DNA of 64,000 nucleotides, taken from assembly GCA_009760855.2 (NCBI GenBank), contig WPIO01000047.1, positions 1 to 64,000 of the forward strand, written 5' to 3'. The notes under the pieces were generated by a model, which was not told the DNA's origin, did no database searches, and was given only the letters and a program-made list of their open reading frames with translations. The translations under genes were made by a program, and so were the position numbers. This DNA comes from Cristatella mucedo. Lineage: Eukaryota; Bryozoa; Phylactolaemata; Cristatellidae. Positions 20,704-31,547 of the stretch are shown in pieces (position 1 is the first letter of the stretch; each line of letters opens with the position of its first letter).

Positions 20704-21441
20704 GTAATTTATCTCCGTCTGCAACTCCACAAAGCCATACAGGCTGTGTGGGTATTATGCAAGAGAGTTGTGTATAGCGCACTCACAGCCTAAGTGGCTT
20801 TCGGTACGCATTCGGCAGCCAACAGACTTCGTCTCACGTAACAAAGAGAAAGTGGGAAGCATGGCCGAGTCAGGAGAGCAGTTGAGGTAGTGAGTAGCAT
20901 GGAAGTAGCAGCTTTAATACCGCTGGAAAGGACGAGCCATAGTCGGCAGCAAGAGAGTACTTGTCGTTTCGTAAGAGTTGTGGAAGCGAGTTCCAAAGTC
21001 GAGGACCTGCAGAGTTAAAGCTTCTGTCGCCAACGGTTTTTAAGCAGAGGAATGAAACAGCTAATGTATTGTCCATACAGGACCTGAGGGCTCAAAGAGA
21101 CTGAAACTGATGCAGCAGTTCAGCTAGGTACGAAGGAGCCAAGCCTTGGCGGGCCTTTTGGGTCTGCCTAAGAACTTTGCACTGTATCCATTGCTCAACC
21201 CGCTGCCATCCTAGCTTTTTTACCCTGACAGATCTAACAGAGCTAGGGCAGTGACATTTCCAGCATCGTTCCCACATAGAATGTCATTGTTAACATGGAG
21301 AAGAGCAGTTTCAGTGGAGTGCTACCTCTTGAACTCTGGTTGAAATGTTTCTGACATTTCATTCTTTTCAATATGTTCAACCAGCTGCTTAACAACGACT
21401 TTTTCCAGAATCTTTAACAAGAAAGGAAGAAGGGAAACTGA
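20704..21441 (-). mobile_element. LINE-beta copy with internal deletion
   Basis: The minus strand reads from VSLLPFLLKILEKVVVKQL through LALLDLSV. It then jumps, with most of the reverse transcriptase missing, to the KLGWQRVEQWIQCKVL C-terminal region, the 3' UTR and the tail AAATTACATTAC. It joins a LINE-alpha fragment at 21441/21442 in the same orientation, creating an open frame that fuses the LINE-alpha C-terminal domain to LINE-beta fingers (21322-21591, minus). That fusion is an accident of nesting. Confidence 0.8.
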
Positions 21442-21870
21442 GCCAAAAGAGTTAAGGGACCTAAAAGTGAGCGACAAAACCTGGAAGTCGATCCGTTGCT
21501 TGACTGTTAACCAGCGCAGGTCGGCGAGAAGTGGTGTTACGTGGCAACTTCGACGCTCACGACAGACAAGCCTAGCTGCCGAGTCTTGCATAAGCAGTAA
21601 GCTCCTGAGGGCACGGCTGGTAGGCCAGAAAGCAGTGAGTTACAGAAGTCGAGACAGCATGTCATAAATGCATGGACAAATTTAGATGCGGCATCCATGC
21701 CTAAACCAACCCAAATTTTAGCAGCGTTATGTAGCTAAAAGTAGGCAGACTTGATTGTGGAGCTGATGTGGTCGTCCAATGAAGGGAAATAAGAGCTAGA
21801 TTTCGTGCAATGTCAACTGGAGATATACTGGCAGAGCTAATTTTGAGCGCCAGCTTTTCCAATTTTTCAG
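21442..21870 (-). mobile_element. LINE-alpha fragment (minus), interrupted by LINE-beta
   Basis: The minus strand encodes KLALKISSASISPV through NSAARLVCRERRSCHVTPLL to LTFRSLNS. It ends at 21870 head to head with a plus-strand LINE-alpha. It may be the 5' continuation of the minus-strand tail at 20160-20286, with LINE-beta and two SINEs between them. Confidence 0.75.
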
Positions 21871-23100
21871 ACCAAGAGAACTTGAGCAACTACCGCCCAG
21901 TCTCCCTTCTACCATTCCTATCAAAGACACTGGAACGGGCGTGGCAGACCAGCTGAACTCACATATTCAAACTTCAAACCTTGCTAGTAAGTTCCAGTCT
22001 GGCTTTAGAGCTAATCACTCAACAGAATCACCATTACTTAGGGTGTACAACGACCTACGTAGGAATGCAGACATAGGTAGAGTGTCTCTGCTTGTTTTGC
22101 TCGATCTTTCGGCAGCTTTTGATACCATCGATCATAAAGTTCTTCTATAGCACCTCTCATCTCGCCTGGGCATCACTGGCACTGCTCTGCAGTGGTTCAG
22201 GTCCTATCTCAGTGGGAGACTCCAGAGTATTGACGTGAATGGACAAAGATCAAATTTGGTTCTGTTAGCATATCTCCTATTGAATGAGCTCGAAATCTAG
22301 GTGTCATATTCCAAAGCGACCTCTCGTTAGACGACCATATCAGCTCCACAGTTCGGGCTTGTTTAGATAAGGATACCACATCTAAGTTGGTCCATGCGTT
22401 CGTGACATCCCGTCTCGACTTCTGCAACTCACTGCTTACTGGCCTACCAGCATGTGCGATCAGGCGATTGCAGCTGGAGCAAAACTCTGCAGCTAGGCTT
22501 GTCTGTCGTGAGCGTCGCAGTTGCCATATTTCACCACTTCTCGCCGACCTGCACCGGCTACCAGTCAAGCAACGGATTGACTTGAAGGTTTTGTCGCTCA
22601 CTTTTAGGTCACTTCATTCTTTGGCTTCAGCTTATCTCTCAGACCGACTCCCCCACCAGGCCAAGCATCGTACCACTCGCTTTTCGGAATCCAACAGTTT
22701 ACCACTACCTCGTACAAATCTCAAATCCTTTGGAGACCGTGCATTTAGTTCGTATGCTCCCAAAGCCTGGAAGTCCCTCCCGACTTGCGTCAGAACATCC
22801 CCTGACCTGACCACATTTAAAAAAAGAACTGAAAAATCCACCAATTTAGGACAGCATTTAGTGGGTCCCTGTGATTCGTCCTTCATGTGCTTATGCGTGC
22901 TGACACTATTCATGCTGCCACTAACCACATTTGCATGCTGACACTGTGCATTTCACCCCTAACCATGTTATTAACTTTGTGTTGATAGTACTCACCATTT
23001 AATTGCATTTCTCTTTGCAGCAAATGTAAAGCGCCTAGAAAGAGACTGAATTCTCCGATAGTGCTTTATTAAGTACATTATTACTATTGGTATTATTATT
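21871..23100 (+). mobile_element. LINE-alpha copy with internal deletion
   Basis: Starts at DQENLSNYRPVSLLPFLSK and has FRANHSTES and LDLSAAFDTIDHKVLL. At about 22248 it jumps from NGQRS to the FGSVSISPIE region, losing the YADD-containing part. A second small deletion lies near 22350. The C-terminus is open from 22387 to about 22830 (MVHAFVTSRLDFCNSLLTGL onward). A stem-loop and TATTATT tail close it at about 23025-23100. Confidence 0.85.
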
Positions 23101-23369
23101 TTTTTATTCTTAACGGCAAGAACTCGTGCTTGTCATGGCTGCTGCTGAAAAGTTGTCGCCATTTTCATGACGAGTGACTGGAGCTTTGTCTTCGGCTTCT
23201 TACCAAACTCTGGGCGACGACCTCTCGTCGTTTCCTTTCGGATAGCTGTGTCTGCAATTCAACAGTTGGAACCCATGGCAATAGCTACTCTTGAGAAAAA
23301 GCTTTCATCACGTCAATGAGTTGAAACCAATCGCTGTCATTCCATGCAAGACATTACTTTCATATTAAA
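23101..23369. other. No recognisable feature
   Basis: Non-coding spacer between a LINE tail and a SINE. Nothing recognised. Confidence 0.4.
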
Positions 23370-23540
23370 TAGTAGGTCCTGGTTTGGGTGAGAGGTTAAG
23401 GTACTCGAGCCGACAAACGTCAAAGTTAGTGTATTTGATGACTGAAGTCGTGGGTTCGAGCCCCGTGGAATACGAGAGCCTCTTGAAGACAGACTTTGTT
23501 CTTTTAGGATGCCATACAAATAAATTTCACTTTAATTTTT
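23370..23540 (+). mobile_element. tRNA-derived SINE (SINE-I related)
   Basis: A-box-like TTTGGGTGAGAGGTTAAGGTAC, then GTCGTGGGTTCGAGCCCCGTGG, which holds a good B box (GGTTCGAGCCC). The tail is GCCTCTTGAAGACAGACTTT, then GGATGCCATACAAATAAATT. The head-to-tail plan matches SINE-I, but the sequence between the boxes is longer and the tail differs, so it is a diverged copy or a sister family. Confidence 0.65.
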
Positions 23541-24007
23541 TATAACCTTGCATATTAAACAACAATTGTTAGCCTACGATTTTAATATTGTTGATCCTAA
23601 ACCTTGAAGTAATGATCCTTGAGATAGCGTTAGGTTCAGCTACAGGTAAACGACCACTGCTTGCTATATATCCAGATTCTTACAATTTCCTTGAAAATAA
23701 GAGAAAGGTTATTCGAAGGATAATCGTTAAATGTGCGCTCGTGCACAAATATCTTACCACCTAACCATCCACAAGAGTCATACAGGTAATTTAGATTGAG
23801 CTGACAGTTTATATAGCCGAAATAATTTCAAAGTGGCTTTCAATACTTTGCGGTAGGTACGAGAATTCATCTTGAACAGTTAGAGAGTTATGCAAGTACT
23901 TTAAACGTAGCAGCATCTGTAGACTACTGAAAACGTGCCAACAAGCAGCTAAAGGCAACATGAATTTGCCACTGAGCACAAACAATGGAACAGAATTCGA
24001 CTATCTA
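23541..24007. other. No recognisable feature
   Basis: AT-rich non-coding DNA with no repeat family or exon that I can support. Confidence 0.4.
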
Positions 24008-24162
24008 AGATGGTTTGGTCTAGCGGTTAAGGTGCTCGCCCAGACCAAGGTTTCACTGAGGTCGTGGGCTCGAGCCCCGAGGCATATGTGAAGCGCCTGG
24101 ATAGAGATTAAGTTCTCTTGGGGCGCTATATAAATGAATTATATTTATTTATTTATATTTAA
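24008..24162 (+). mobile_element. SINE-I copy (best preserved)
   Basis: A box TGGTCTAGCGG at 24016-24026 and B box GGCTCGAGCCC at 24067-24077. The tail is GAAGCGCCTGGATAGAGATT, AAGTTCTCTTGGGGCGCTAT, ATAAATGAATTATATTTATT. In the tail, AAGCGCC and GGGGCGCT can pair around AGAGA...TCTCT, the same fold as the LINE-alpha 3' end. Confidence 0.85.
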
Positions 24163-24539
24163 GATCCGCAAAGCAAAAATGTCTGCTATTGACAGTCTAC
24201 ATGTAGAATTTCGAAAACAGGTTAGTTTATTTGAGAGGCCAAAGAGCGACTCAGCAAGGTATGAAGTCGGTAGTTTATGGAGAGATATGTAAGTTAGAGA
24301 ACAGTTTTAGCTTTGTTCTGCAGACTTCTTAATAGTCACCATCGTTTACATTGCAGAAGATGTGTACCTTAAATTCTTAGATTTAGAGACTATATAGCAG
24401 CAATATTTAACGACAGCTACCGAAAAGCTAGGCTGTATCGTTCTACGAAATATCGTGCGAGTACCGAGTGACAATCAGCTAGTCTATAGACTAAAGGTGC
24501 TTCATTAGGATGCTTCACTAGTAATTCAGCATGAATAAA
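24163..24539. other. No recognisable feature
   Basis: Non-coding DNA between two SINE-I copies. Nothing recognised. Confidence 0.4.
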
Positions 24540-24682
24540 AAATGTTTAATTCGTTTCCATAGCACCTCAAGAGAACTTAATCTCTATTCAGGCGCTTCAC
24601 ATAGATTCGGGGGTCGAGTCTACGACATCAGCCAGACCTTAGTCGGGGTGAGCACCTTTACTGCTGGCCCAAACCAGCGTGT
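24540..24682 (-). mobile_element. SINE-I copy, minus strand, diverged
   Basis: The reverse complement has TTGGGCCAGCAGTAAAGGTGC (A-box region), GTCGTAGACTCGACCCCCG (B-box region) and the tail GTGAAGCGCCTGAATAGAG, ATTAAGTTCTCTTGAGGTGC. Together with 24008-24162 it gives two SINE-I copies in opposite orientation 380 bp apart. Confidence 0.75.
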
Positions 24683-24711
24683 AACTTTAAGTCTAGAAAG
24701 ATATCGATCAC

Positions 24712-24870
24712 CAGGCTCAACCCCCCCCCCCGATGAGTTGCTATAGCAAACAGAGCTTTTACACCTACGCTTTCCATCGCAGGGGGATCGAACTCACAAA
24801 TGTGAGCAATCGACGACGGCCCCGCTGTAGTGCCATCGGGTAAATGCCACGAGGTTGATGATTCCAGCCG
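24712..24870 (-). mobile_element. Possible diverged SINE-II
   Basis: On the minus strand, GTGAGTTCGATCCCCCTGCG resembles the B-box region of SINE-II, followed by the AAAGCTCTG-like body word. A C homopolymer lies at 24721-24732. The match is weak, and the tRNA-like head is not clear. Confidence 0.35.
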
Positions 24871-25139
24871 TACGCTTCGAGCTTCTGAGTGAAGGAACTC
24901 GGTTGTGTGGCCACTCCGTTCTCGGTAGTCGATCGACCCCCACGACCAGACGTCTACGTGATAGATGTCTGGTATAATGATTTCCGCCTCCGTTTCTCAG
25001 AGCTTGAATATGAAAAACACAGCTCGGCGTGGCATTCAATATGAGGCTTTTCATTTAGCGCGATTTTTTTCTACACAATACCCACTCAAGAGACGAGATT
25101 CCGTCAATCCTGAAATTGAAACACCCCGACCCCTGGAGA

Positions 25140-25290
25140 TTCCCGAATCGAGGTACTAACCATTGACGACGATTAGGTCGAGGGTTTGAGTCCTGCAGCA
25201 GGCAGTCCTAATGAGTACACTGCAAGTAGGTTTGATAGCTGCCAAGGCTCTTCGGCAACTACACGAATTATATTCTGAGGTTCATTTAGT
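25140..25290 (+). mobile_element. SINE-II copy, diverged
   Basis: Plus-strand GTCGAGGGTTTGAGTCCTGC stands for the B box, followed by CACTGCAAGTAGGTTTGATAG and CCAAGGCTCTTCGGCAAC. These align with CACTGCAAGCGGTGGTAATAG and AAAGGCTCTTCTACGC of the 20.5-kb copy. Confidence 0.6.
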
Positions 25291-25344
25291 TAAAGATTTT
25301 CGCAAGCCTTTAGTTGGCTCATTAAATTCTTTTTAATGCATTCA

Positions 25345-25470
25345 TCCTCATACATAGAAAAACACTTCATTTGAGAAACGTACTGAGCCCAGCATGGTAA
25401 TTAACAAAGTAAATTGTCACCTCATCGGTGTAGGTGGGACCTCTGGGAATAACATGGTCCAAATGCAGGA
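25345..25470 (+). repeat. Unclassified dispersed repeat, copy 1
   Basis: The words AAATTGTCACCTCATCGGTG, TAGGTGGGACCTCTGGGAAT and AACATGGTCCAAATG recur at 26180-26300 as CAAATTGTCTCCTCATCAGTG, TAGGCAAGACTTCTCGGAAA and ACAAGGTGAACATG. Both copies are in the same orientation and flank a LINE-alpha. No coding signal, and no family recognised. Confidence 0.5.
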
Positions 25471-25627
25471 TTATTCCTTTTGAACTTTTCCACAGCACAG
25501 CGTGCTCTTTAGTATTTTTTTAATTATGACACCCCCAGTTGTACCGTGTAGCACTATACCTTTGTGTGGTGCCTGCGTTGATGGTGTAAACTGATGAGTA
25601 ATTGCAACTATCTTCCTTCTGGTAAAA

Positions 25628-26008
25628 GTAAGTTCTTATGCTCCCAAAGCCTGGAACTCCCTCCCGACCTGCGTCAGAACATCCCCTGACCTGACCACAT
25701 TTAAAAGGAACTTAAAAACACACCTATTTAGGACAGCATTTAGTGGGTCCCTGTGATTCTTCTTTGATGTGCTTATGCGTGCTGACACTGTGCATGCTGC
25801 CACTAACCACATTTGCATGCTGACCCTGTGCATGTCAACCCTAACCATATTATTCATTTTGTTTGTTTTTCAAGCATGATTTTACTTACCATTCAATTGC
25901 ATTTCACTTTGCAGCAAATGTAAAGCGCCTAGAAAGAGATTAAGTTCTCCGAGGGCGCTTTATCAAGTGCATTAATATTATTATTATTATTATTATTATT
26001 ATTAAAAG
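25628..26008 (+). mobile_element. LINE-alpha 3' end
   Basis: 5'-truncated copy starting at SYAPKAWNSLPTCVRTSPDL, with the end of the coding frame, the 3' UTR, an intact stem-loop (about 25919-25958) and a clean (ATT)n tail to about 26003. It is low in divergence from 33.84-34.34 kb and 8.6-9.0 kb, so fairly recent. Confidence 0.85.
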
Positions 26009-26885
26009 CCGCCAGACCACCACGCTCCAGCGGGCCTGCAGGTCTAGGGTGTCCAGAGGGTAACAACATCTGCAATCATTGCTACGTGCTCCAGCCTAAA
26101 CTATCACATTCTACTAATAATTGGTTTAAAAACAAACTAAATCCTCGCGCTTGATAGATTTTTTTGAGGCACTTTCAAGGGAAGCACTTTAATCTAAGAA
26201 ATAGACGGAACGCGGTTTGATGACGTACTAAGCAAATTGTCTCCTCATCAGTGTAGGCAAGACTTCTCGGAAAAACAAGGTGAACATGTGGTACTTACTA
26301 TAATTACGTTTAGCATCACACATCAAATTAAAGTAATGAGCGAGCATTTTCGCATTTCCAATCAGGACCATGCCTCACAGAATGGCCAGGTATCAATTCG
26401 TGCCTGAATCTCATACATGTATAAATATACTTCTCGCTGCTCGTAAGTCTAAGCTTATCGCAGCTATGAACTTCATAAGTGCGTCGTTTCTAGCAGCATC
26501 ATAGCTCACAGTAGGTAATCGAGATTTACGTGCCAAGATCATGCAGGATTCGTAACCGGGTGGAATTGTAAAGTTTAGCAATGCAAAACTTATGCGGTGA
26601 GCATGTGACTACTAATAGTTTTTTGAAAAGTATTTAGGTAATACATTGTTTTCCGTACTCAAAAACTCCCCAAAATATCGACAACTGAAACTCAAGCTTG
26701 AGTCGCCGGAAGCCGCTCCCACAACAACAGGGAGAACGTAACTCCCACTGATTGCCTTGGGGGGCCAGGTAGGGGGTTTCCACTATTCAGTTTCAGAATG
26801 GCTGCAGACTGAAGCCCGCTTGACTTTACCGCTGTTTTTGCTCTGATACCTCTCGCACCACCGTGGAAATGTGAGTTACTGCGAC
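26009..26885. other. Mostly unannotated; second copy of an unclassified repeat
   Basis: Contains the second copy of the 25.35-kb repeat at about 26180-26300. The rest shows no gene, SINE or LINE signal that I can support. Confidence 0.4.
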
Positions 26886-28160
26886 ATTTTTTTCACGTCT
26901 AAGTTGGTCCATGCATTTGTGACGTCCGTCGTTGACTTCTGTAACTCACTGCTTACTGGCCTACCGGCATGTGCAATCGGGCAATTACAGCTGGTGCAAA
27001 ACTCCACAGCTAGGCGTCGTGAGCGTAGCAATTGCCATATCACACCACTTCCCGTTGACCTGCACTAGCTCCCAGTCAAGCAACGGATCAACTTCAAGGT
27101 TTTGTCGCTCACTTTTAGGTCACTTCATTCTGTGGCTCCAGCCTATCTCTCAGATCTACTCCCCCACCAGGCCAAACATTGTACCACCCGCTTTTCGGAA
27201 TCCAAAAGTTTACCAATACCTCGTACAAACCTCAAATCCTTTGGAGACCGTGCATTTAGCTCGTATGCTCCCAAAGCCTGGAACTCCTTTCCGACTTGCG
27301 TCGGAACATCCCCTGACTTGACCGTATTTAAAAGGAACTTGAAACACACATATTTAGGACAGCATTTAGTGGGTCCCTGTTATTCGTCCTTGATGTGCTT
27401 ATGCGTGCTGACACTGTGCATGCTGCCACTAACAATACTTGCATCCTGACTCTGCATGTCACCCTTTCCAAGTTATCCATGTTGTTTATCAAGCATGGTA
27501 CTACTCACTGTAGTTCGTATGTATGTATGTATGTATGTATTGTATGCCGGCTCCTGACTGGTGACCTTGAGCTCAAGGGAGCGTGGAGTTCGTATGTATG
27601 TATTGTAGTTCGTATGTACGTATGTGTGTGTATGTATTTGTATGCCGGCTCCTGACTTGTGACCTTAAGGTCAAGGAAGCGTGTAGTTCGTATGTATGTA
27701 TTGTATGCAGGCTCCTCTGATAAGTCACTGGTGAGCTGTTAGAAGCACCACCGAGAGGGGCCGGTGCACAGCTGTGGTCAGCCTGTGATGCAGTTTGGAC
27801 AGAAGCCGGTAACCAGCTGGTGGCCAGATGGTGGATCCATCAGGGTCGGCCGGTGCACAGTTGTGGTCGATGAATCATCGGAGTCGACGGGGGACTGGGG
27901 GTGTCGTGTGAGGGTAGGGGCTGAGGGGAGCCGTGCGCTCTTGCGCTCCGTGCGTTGGGAATAAACTGTTGGTGTTGGGCATTGGCTGGCTCGCTGCTGT
28001 GCGAACAAACTACACTCACCATTCAATCGCGTTTCCTTTTGTAGCAATTGGAAAGCGCCTAGAAAGAAATTAAGTTCTCCCAGGGTGCTTTACCAAGTGC
28101 ATTATTATTATTATTTATTATTATTATTATTGTTATATTTAACCCTAGCTATTGGTCAAT
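26886..28160 (+). mobile_element. LINE-alpha copy interrupted by a solo LTR
   Basis: C-terminal coding region from SKLVHAFVTSVVDFCNSLL, with frame changes near 27050 and 27320, then the 3' UTR to 27508. The element resumes at 28015 (CTCACCATTCAATCGCGTTT) and finishes with its stem-loop (about 28050-28093) and (ATT)n tail. The break is filled by the LTR at 27509-28014. Confidence 0.85.
27509..28014. mobile_element. Solo LTR of an LTR retrotransposon
   Basis: A 506-bp segment begins TGTAGTT and ends AACTACA (perfect 7-bp inverted termini of TG...CA form). It is flanked by a 5-bp duplication, CTCAC at 27504-27508 and 28015-28019. Removing it with one CTCAC restores the LINE-alpha 3' UTR exactly. 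Inside are GTAT-rich direct repeats of a GTATGCCGGCTCCTGACT-type unit (27540-27720) and AATAAA at 27960-27965. No internal coding region remains, so it is a solo LTR from recombination between two LTRs. The superfamily cannot be told from this. Confidence 0.85.
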
Positions 28161-28715
28161 TACTGTCTGTTTCAATCTCGTCGAGCTAAGTATATCGACC
28201 CTAATTCACGTAAGTCGTAAAGCACTATGTAGGCCTGTATCCGGCAGCTGCCGTTTTAGATAGTTCCAAACTTATGCCGTTGGATTTCCTTCGAGCACAA
28301 AGGTGCATGCCCTTTATTGCCGTTCTGCCTTTAGGGGTCACTGCTTTCCACCTCTAAAACTCGAGGGAAAAGTGAGAACCGAGCCAATGGAGACTCGACT
28401 CTCATTTGGCCCGACATTTTAACCGGACTCGTGGCAGTCTGGTGTGTGGCCCCATTGAGTTGGCTCAGACAGTTGGCTCTGTCGTCGTATCTGGCTTTGT
28501 GGACCAATCGCCTTTTAGGCAGTCAAAAAAAGTGTGTGCGTGATGCATCGCCAGAGGGACAAACTAGAGAAACAGGCAAGCCGGTGCGACGACCCACTCC
28601 GGTTAGCTACTAGCCTAACGATGCCGTAATCCCTGCTAAGACAGTAGGTTAATGCCCGAGCACGTGAGAATCCGTATACCGAGATCGAGAGTCATGCTAG
28701 CACACTGTTTGTTGT
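28161..28715. other. No recognisable feature
   Basis: Higher-GC non-coding DNA before the LINE-alpha start. It may include more of that LINE's 5' region, but I cannot align it to anything else in the window. Confidence 0.35.
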
Positions 28716-31315
28716 GCCCGTACCACTGTAGGTCGTACCGATCGATCCTAGCAAAGGCCAAGTCTAGCTTCTATGAAATCATTGCTGAATCACAGCTGCA
28801 CAATCCAAAAATGCTGATATCGACGGTCAACCATCTTAACTGCTCTCAGGTTTGCTCCTTACGTGATGATCGCTGTGATGATCAAGCTGGTTGCTTCTCT
28901 AGCTTCTTGGTCCAGAAGATGGACAAGATCTGGGAATCCATTCCTGCGGTGACAACATCCTCCCTAGAATGTTGTCCCTCGATTTTTTGCAGCACCTCAA
29001 TGTCTACATTCAAGCAGCTCAGTGGTGACCTTATCCTGAAATTCATGTCCAAATCAAAGAAGACAAGTCCTTTGGACCCTATTCCCACTGTCCTGCTCCT
29101 AGGTTTCATTGATCTGCTATTGCCATGCATAACTCCCATCAATAATATGTCCTTAATCTCAGGTCATGTCCCAGCACCTTTCAAAAAAACTATAGTCAGG
29201 CCACTACTCAACACAGCAACACTAGACCAAGAGAATTTGAGCAACTACTGCCCAGTTTCTCTTTTACCATTCCTATCAAATAATTGAAGACACTAGAACG
29301 AGTCGTAGCAGACCTGCTGAAATTATATAGTGAAACTTCAAACCTTGCTAGTAAGTTCCAGTCTGTTTTTGGAGCTAATCACTTCACAGAGTCAGCATTG
29401 CTTTGGGCATACAACTACCTGCTTAGGAATGACAGACATGGCTAGAGTATCACTGCTTGTATTGCTTGATCTTTCGGCACTTCTGATACTACTGAAAACC
29501 GAGTCCTTCTTGAGCGCCTCTCATCTCGCCTGGGTATTGCTGGCACTGCTCTGCAATGGTTCAGGTTATATCTCAGCTGGAGACCCCAGAGTATCAACGT
29601 AAATGGACAAAGATCGTCTGAGGTGACTCTTGAAATATGGGGTACCTTAAGGCTCCGTGCTTGGCCCGGTTTTTTTTCACGGTTTATACTCTTCCTCTCG
29701 CCGATGTGATTGCCAAGCACAATCTAAATTTCACTTCTATGCGGATGACACTCAGTTGTACCTTTGCTATGATCCCTCCCAGCCCTCCAGCGTGTCGAAT
29801 TCTCGTAACTCCCCTGCTGCATGTATTGATTATATCCGGACATGTAAGGCAGCAATTTTTTCTTCATTGAATGCGGATAAAACCAACTTACTAGTTATGG
29901 GCAAACCAAGTGGGATTCAGAAATTGGCAAGGCAAACGCTCAAGATCCGCTCTGCTAGCATAATTCCCGTTGAGTCTGCAGGAAATCTAGGTGTCATGTT
30001 CCAAAGTGACCTTTTCTTAGACGAGCACATCAGCTCCACAATCAAGTCTGCCTACTTTTAGCTACGCAACATTGCTCAAATTCGGGCTTATTTTAGACAA
30101 GGATAGCACATCTAAGTTAGTCCATGATTTGTAACATTCTGTCTTGACTTCTGTTGCTTACTGCTTCTGGTCTACCGGCATGTGCAAGCAAGCGCTTACA
30201 GCTGGTGCACAACTCTGCTGCTAGGCTTGTCTGTCGTTGCTGTTGCCACATCACGCCACTTCTTGCCGACCTGCACTGGCTACTAGTCAAGCAATTGAAT
30301 CGAGTTCAAGGTTTTGTCTCTCACTTTTTGGTCCCTCCATTCTTTGGCTCGAGCCTACCTATGAGATCTACTGATTTCTGCCTCACCAACCTAAGTATTG
30401 TACCACATGCTTTTCGGAATCCAACTGCTTACCTATACCTCGTTCAAACCTCAAATCGTTTAGAGTTAGTTTGCTCCCAAAGCCTGGAACTTACTTCCGA
30501 CTTTTGTCACGACATCCCCTGACTTGACCACATGTACAAAGAAATTAAAAACGCACAGCATTTAGTATGTCCCTGTGATTCGACCTTTACGTGCTTATGC
30601 ATGCTGACACTGTTGCATGCTGCCACTAACTGCACTTGCATGCTGACCCTGTGCATGTCACCCTTAACCATGTTATTGTTGTTGTATATCAGGTATATTA
30701 CCACTCACCGTTGGATCATGTTTCCTTTGCAGCAAATGTATGTGTCTCCGTCAGTAACTCCACAAAGTCATAAATACCATGTGGGTATTACGCAGGAGAG
30801 TTTTGTATAGCGCACTCACAGCCTAAGCGGCTTTCGGTACGAATTCGGTAGCCAACAGACTTCGTCACACGTAACAAAGAGAAAGTGGGAAGCATGGCCA
30901 AGTCAGGAGAGCAGTTGAGGTAGTGAGTAGCATAGAAGTAGCAGTTCAGGACCGCTGAAAAAGATGTGCCATAGTCGGCAGTTGGAGAGTAGTTGTCGTT
31001 GCGTAAGAATTGTGGAAGCGAGTTCCACAGTCTAGGATCTGCTGCAGAGCTAAAGCTTCTGTTGCCAACTGTCTTTAAGCGGAGGAATGGGACAGCTAAT
31101 TTTTCGTCCACACAGGACCTGAGGGCGTGAACAGGCTGAAACTGATGCAGCAGTTCAGCTAGGTACGAAGGAGCCAAGCCGTGGCCGGCCTTGTGGGTCA
31201 GCGTAAGAACTTTGCTCTGTATCCTTTGCTCAAAATGTAAAGCACCTAGAAAGAGATTGAGTTCTCCGAGGGTGCTTTATCAAGTGCATTATTATTACTT
31301 TTATTATAATTAACT
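28716..31315 (+). mobile_element. LINE-alpha copy with the most 5' sequence, interrupted by LINE-beta
   Basis: Extends further upstream than other copies. YRSILAKAKSSFYEIIAESQ and NPKMLISTVNHLNCS, typical of the linker between endonuclease and reverse transcriptase, precede FSSFLVQKMDKIWESIPAVT. The frame is open to about 29287, then broken many times through the [21 protein letters not shown] (about 29730-29760) and C-terminal blocks. The 3' UTR is split by a LINE-beta at 30741-31232. The stem-loop and tail resume at 31233-31315. Confidence 0.8.
30741..31232 (-). mobile_element. LINE-beta nested in LINE-alpha 3' UTR, with target-site duplication
   Basis: 492 bp of LINE-beta 3' end on the minus strand (sense KACHGLAPSYLAELLHQFQP to NSPA stop, then 3' UTR). 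It is flanked by AAATGTA at 30734-30740 and 31233-31239. Joining the flanks restores GCAGCAAATGTAAAGCACC of LINE-alpha. LINE-beta was therefore active after this LINE-alpha inserted. Confidence 0.88.
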
Positions 31316-31547
31316 CAGGTGGAAGAGAGATTGTCAAGGCTTAATCTCATATTGCAGCTGCAAACATTGTAATTGCTAGGCAGAGTCGAACCTTGTATGC
31401 ATGGGGTATCAAACAGAAGGAGCATTGACTGCAGTGCACTAATGAACCGTTGACCATTCACATGGGGTGTGGGCTGTGGAGATTCGTACATATCAGAATG
31501 GTGAAATTGATATAGCACTGATGGTTTAGCTTTTCTGATGTCCTTAG

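Noticed and set aside
21322-21591. An 89-codon minus-strand frame looking like a complete small reverse-transcriptase protein
   Set aside because: It crosses the junction between a LINE-alpha C-terminal piece and LINE-beta fingers; a chance in-frame nesting.
28652-29287. 211-codon open frame as a host gene
   Set aside because: From about 28716 on it is the LINE-alpha linker and reverse-transcriptase start; the first 20 codons are unremarkable.
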